From: Rubripirellula sp.
GTDB taxonomy: Bacteria > Planctomycetota > Planctomycetia > Pirellulales > Pirellulaceae
NCBI GenBank assembly: GCA_029287555.1
Contig: JARFQX010000170.1
Span: 1-7,571, forward strand
Direction of reading: 5' to 3'
DNA length: 7,571 nt
The translations under genes were made by a program, and so were the position numbers. Positions 5,837-7,571 of the stretch are shown piece by piece (within the stretch, counting starts at the first letter, position 1; the number at the start of each line of letters is the position of its first letter). The notes below the pieces were generated by a model. It was not told the DNA's origin, ran no database searches, and worked only from the letters and a program-made list of their open reading frames with translations.

Positions 5837-6790
5837 ATGCCCTACCGGATTCTCGTTCCGCTGTGGTTGTGTCTTGTCGCAGCCCTGCCTGGAAACATCG
5901 CCAGCGGCCAAGATGTGGCGAAATCGGCCGCGACGTCAATCTTCCGCCAAGCCTCCCTTTCGACATCGCCAAGTATCGTCAACGCCCGCCGCAGTGCGTC
6001 CGACGGGACGCAGATTCGGGTGACCGTTCAATACCTCATGGTTGATTCCAAGACGCGGAACGAGATCTATGCGGGACTTGATCGCCAATCAATCATCAGC
6101 AGCCTGCAGCCACCGCGCGATCGCGAGCGTGTGGATCTTGCTCAGGCCTTGCCGCGAGTTTCGATGACACAGACGATTCATGCCCCCGCGCGGGTCACGT
6201 CGTACACGCTCAGTTCAACCGAGTTCAACGACGTGCTCAGCAAAGCGGTCGCTTCACCCGATTCTTGGGTGAAAGTCGCTCCGAAGTTATTCCTGCTTGA
6301 TGGGAACGACGCCGAGATGACGGACTTGGTGCAGCGGCCGTTCGTGATCGGTTTTCAAGCCAAGGATCAATCGGTCGAGCCGTTGACGCACGTGCTGGAC
6401 GAAGGCACGCGGTTGCGAATGATCGCCAACTTTTCCGATGCGGAGCCTGGCGTTCCCCCAGCCATGGAGCTTCAGTGCGAATTGACGGTGATGCGGATTC
6501 TGGATGTTAAGACGGACACCGTTTTTGGGATTGCCGACGAGCCCTTGACGACGCAGGTTCCCGTCCAGCAGATTACCACCGCATCGGCTTCACGAATGTT
6601 GGCCAGCGGCCAGTCTTTGTTGATCGACCCGCATGTCAGTAAAGCTCGAGCCATCGGCCCCGAGGTGGGCAATCCGATCTTGAGCAAGCTTCCCTACCTG
6701 AACAAAACGTTTCGGAACGCCGGCCCCCGGACGGTTGAGCAGCACATGATCCTGTTGCTGCAGCCATCGATCGAGCTCGAGTCGCCCTAA
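5837..6790 (+). CDS. Secreted secretin-like protein (C-terminal secretin domain only)
   Basis: The product is 317 residues from ATG 5837. That start is chosen over ATG 5789 because AGGA (5826–5829) lies 7 bases before it and because it begins a clean signal peptide (MPYRILVPLWLCLVAALPG, with cleavage likely near IASGQ, residues 21–25). Residues 57–70 (GTQIRVTVQYLMVD) resemble the strand that opens the secretin core (Q-V-x-V-x-V-x-x-V-E). Residues 147–172 (VAPKLFLLDGNDAEM to VQRPFVIGF) fit the 'sP-x-l-x-t-x-n-n-x-x-A' segment. LASGQSLLI (255–263) fits the 'v-x-dGqTvvi' segment, PILSKLPYLNKTFRNAG (280–296) fits 'P-x-L-G-d-I-P-x-L-G-x-L-F', and HMILLLQPSIE (303–313) fits the closing 'L-l-I-l-l-x-P-x-I'. 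These are eye alignments to type II/III secretins (PF00263). The Gly residues of the P-x-L-G-x-x-P motif are replaced by Ser and Asn. N0/N1/KH N-domains and a C-terminal pilotin-binding region are absent, so a full secretion channel is unlikely. No other secretion genes are nearby. Confidence 0.72.
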   Translation: MPYRILVPLWLCLVAALPGNIASGQDVAKSAATSIFRQASLSTSPSIVNARRSASDGTQIRVTVQYLMVDSKTRNEIYAGLDRQSIISSLQPPRDRERVDLAQALPRVSMTQTIHAPARVTSYTLSSTEFNDVLSKAVASPDSWVKVAPKLFLLDGNDAEMTDLVQRPFVIGFQAKDQSVEPLTHVLDEGTRLRMIANFSDAEPGVPPAMELQCELTVMRILDVKTDTVFGIADEPLTTQVPVQQITTASASRMLASGQSLLIDPHVSKARAIGPEVGNPILSKLPYLNKTFRNAGPRTVEQHMILLLQPSIELESP

Positions 6791-6799
6791 ACTAGCGGA

Positions 6800-6848
6800 G
6801 TTGCGGTGGCAACGATTGGAATCGCACTTTGCCGCCAGCTACCGCAAC
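6800..6848. terminator. Long imperfect hairpin between convergent genes
   Basis: The 60-base gap between the secretin-like stop and the FtsH stop is almost filled by a nested dyad. Outer arms are GTTGCGGT (6800–6807) with ACCGCAAC (6841–6848), next GGCAA (6808–6812) with TTGCC (6829–6833), and innermost CGAT (6813–6816) with ATCG (6821–6824) around TGGA. This gives 17 base pairs, an uninterrupted 5' arm, and bulges of 4 and 7 bases only on the 3' side. Being a dyad, it can fold in RNA from either strand, so it suits a shared bidirectional terminator or 3'-end barrier. There is no T-run. Confidence 0.5.
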
Positions 6849-6850
6849 GC

Positions 6851-7571
6851 TCACGAATCGGCGGTCGATCGAGGTTCTTCGCTTTTCTGTTCTGTGCGAA
6901 TTTGGGCCCGGGGCTTCTCGGTAACGGTGCCGGGCACGAGCCAGGGACCGGTTGAGTGTTGTTCGATCAACTTCATCAGTTCATCGCTGTCGATCGACTC
7001 CACTTCCAACAGTTTCTGCGTCACCGCCTCGAGTACCTCACGACGTTGTTCAAGGATGTCGCGAGTTTGGGTCAACGCATCATCGATGATTCGCGCGACC
7101 TCCTTGTCAATCATCTTCGCCATCTCGTCGCTGTGCATCATTTGGTAGCCATCGGCGCCGCCGCCAGCGAGGAAAGGTGATCGCGAATTTCGACGGAAAT
7201 TGATTCGACCGAGCCGGCTCATCCCGTATTCCATCACCATGCTGCGGGCGATTTCGGTGCACCGTTCCAGATCGTTCTGGGCACCGGTGCTGATGTCCTG
7301 GAAAATCATCTCTTCGGTGAGGGTGCCGGCCAGCAACACCTTCATATTGCTTTCCAATTCACTCTTGGTCATCAGGTAGCGATCCGATTCGGGACGCTGC
7401 ATCGTGTACCCGAGGGCGGCCAACCCGCGCGGAATGATGCTGACCTTGTGGACCGGATCGGTGTTCGGCAGGGCGGCGGCCACAATCGCGTGTCCCGCCT
7501 CATGGTAGGCGACACGGATCTTCTCGTCCTCGTTCATCACCCGATTTTTCTTTTCCAGACCAGCGGTCACT
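6851..7571 (-). CDS. ftsH: ATP-dependent zinc metalloprotease FtsH, C-terminal part
   Basis: About 240 residues are visible and the gene runs off the right edge, so the N-terminal membrane segments and the AAA+ ATPase domain lie outside the window. The visible part is the M41 peptidase domain. It holds the zinc-binding HEAGH (residues 23–27 of the visible piece), the DPVHKVSIIPRG segment (38–49) and the third zinc ligand Asp100 in STGAQNDL. The domain end is LLEVESIDSDELMKLIEQ, followed by a polar tail (about 35 residues rich in Glu, Arg, Ser and Thr) typical of FtsH. FtsH degrades misfolded membrane proteins and selected regulators at the inner membrane. The GTG at 7568–7570 is an internal Val codon, not a start. 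One oddity is AGTLTEE at 81–87, where most FtsH proteins have GGRxAEE. The stop TGA at 6851–6853 faces the secretin-like gene. Confidence 0.95.
   Translation of the reverse strand, partial: VTAGLEKKNRVMNEDEKIRVAYHEAGHAIVAAALPNTDPVHKVSIIPRGLAALGYTMQRPESDRYLMTKSELESNMKVLLAGTLTEEMIFQDISTGAQNDLERCTEIARSMVMEYGMSRLGRINFRRNSRSPFLAGGGADGYQMMHSDEMAKMIDKEVARIIDDALTQTRDILEQRREVLEAVTQKLLEVESIDSDELMKLIEQHSTGPWLVPGTVTEKPRAQIRTEQKSEEPRSTADS

Noticed and set aside
5764..6045. 93-codon frame starting before the secretin-like gene
   Set aside because: It runs out of frame through the signal peptide of the secretin-like gene, which has the better ribosome-binding site and continuous homology.

Overview
The window looks like chromosomal DNA of a planctomycete, probably of the Rhodopirellula/Pirellula type. 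The main reason is a DUF1501 gene joined to a DUF1549/DUF1553 (PSCyt2–PSD1) gene, a pair that is hugely expanded in that phylum. Other support comes from a sulfatase remnant with the 'RPNIVLMMADDQG' start typical of planctomycetal sulfatases, weak or absent Shine-Dalgarno sites, and moderately high GC. This is inference from protein families; there is no rRNA or other direct taxonomic marker.

Layout. (1) Positions 1–332 hold no intact gene. They contain a possible weak terminator, a GGTC-type repeat motif, and the decayed 5' end of a secreted sulfatase gene that is cut by in-frame stops. (2) Positions 329–2056 (minus strand) encode a complete IlvD/Edd-family [Fe-S] dehydratase that most resembles L-arabinonate/pentonate dehydratases. 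(3) Positions 2057–2285 are a divergent intergenic region with four imperfect 17-bp tandem repeats beside the dehydratase start and a possible promoter for the plus-strand genes. (4) Positions 2286–5671 are a two-gene operon: a Tat-exported DUF1501 protein, then a secreted DUF1549/DUF1553 protein with one CxxCH motif, overlapping by one base (TAGTG). (5) Positions 5837–6790 encode a small secreted protein that looks like only the C-terminal half of a secretin, without the usual N-domains. (6) Positions 6791–6850 carry a long imperfect hairpin between convergent genes. (7) From 6851 to the right edge, on the minus strand, lies the C-terminal protease half of an FtsH protein.

How the genes fit together. 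Three of the five plus-strand or decayed units (sulfatase remnant, DUF1501, PSCyt2–PSD1) belong to families that planctomycetes export and carry in large numbers, often in carbohydrate-degradation settings. The sugar-acid dehydratase would be a cytoplasmic catabolic enzyme in such a setting. Nothing in the window proves a shared pathway. FtsH is a housekeeping protease, probably unrelated. I see no CRISPR, phage, toxin–antitoxin or insertion-sequence genes. The least explained items are the 17-bp repeat array, the stand-alone secretin-like protein and the sulfatase remnant abutting the dehydratase stop codon.
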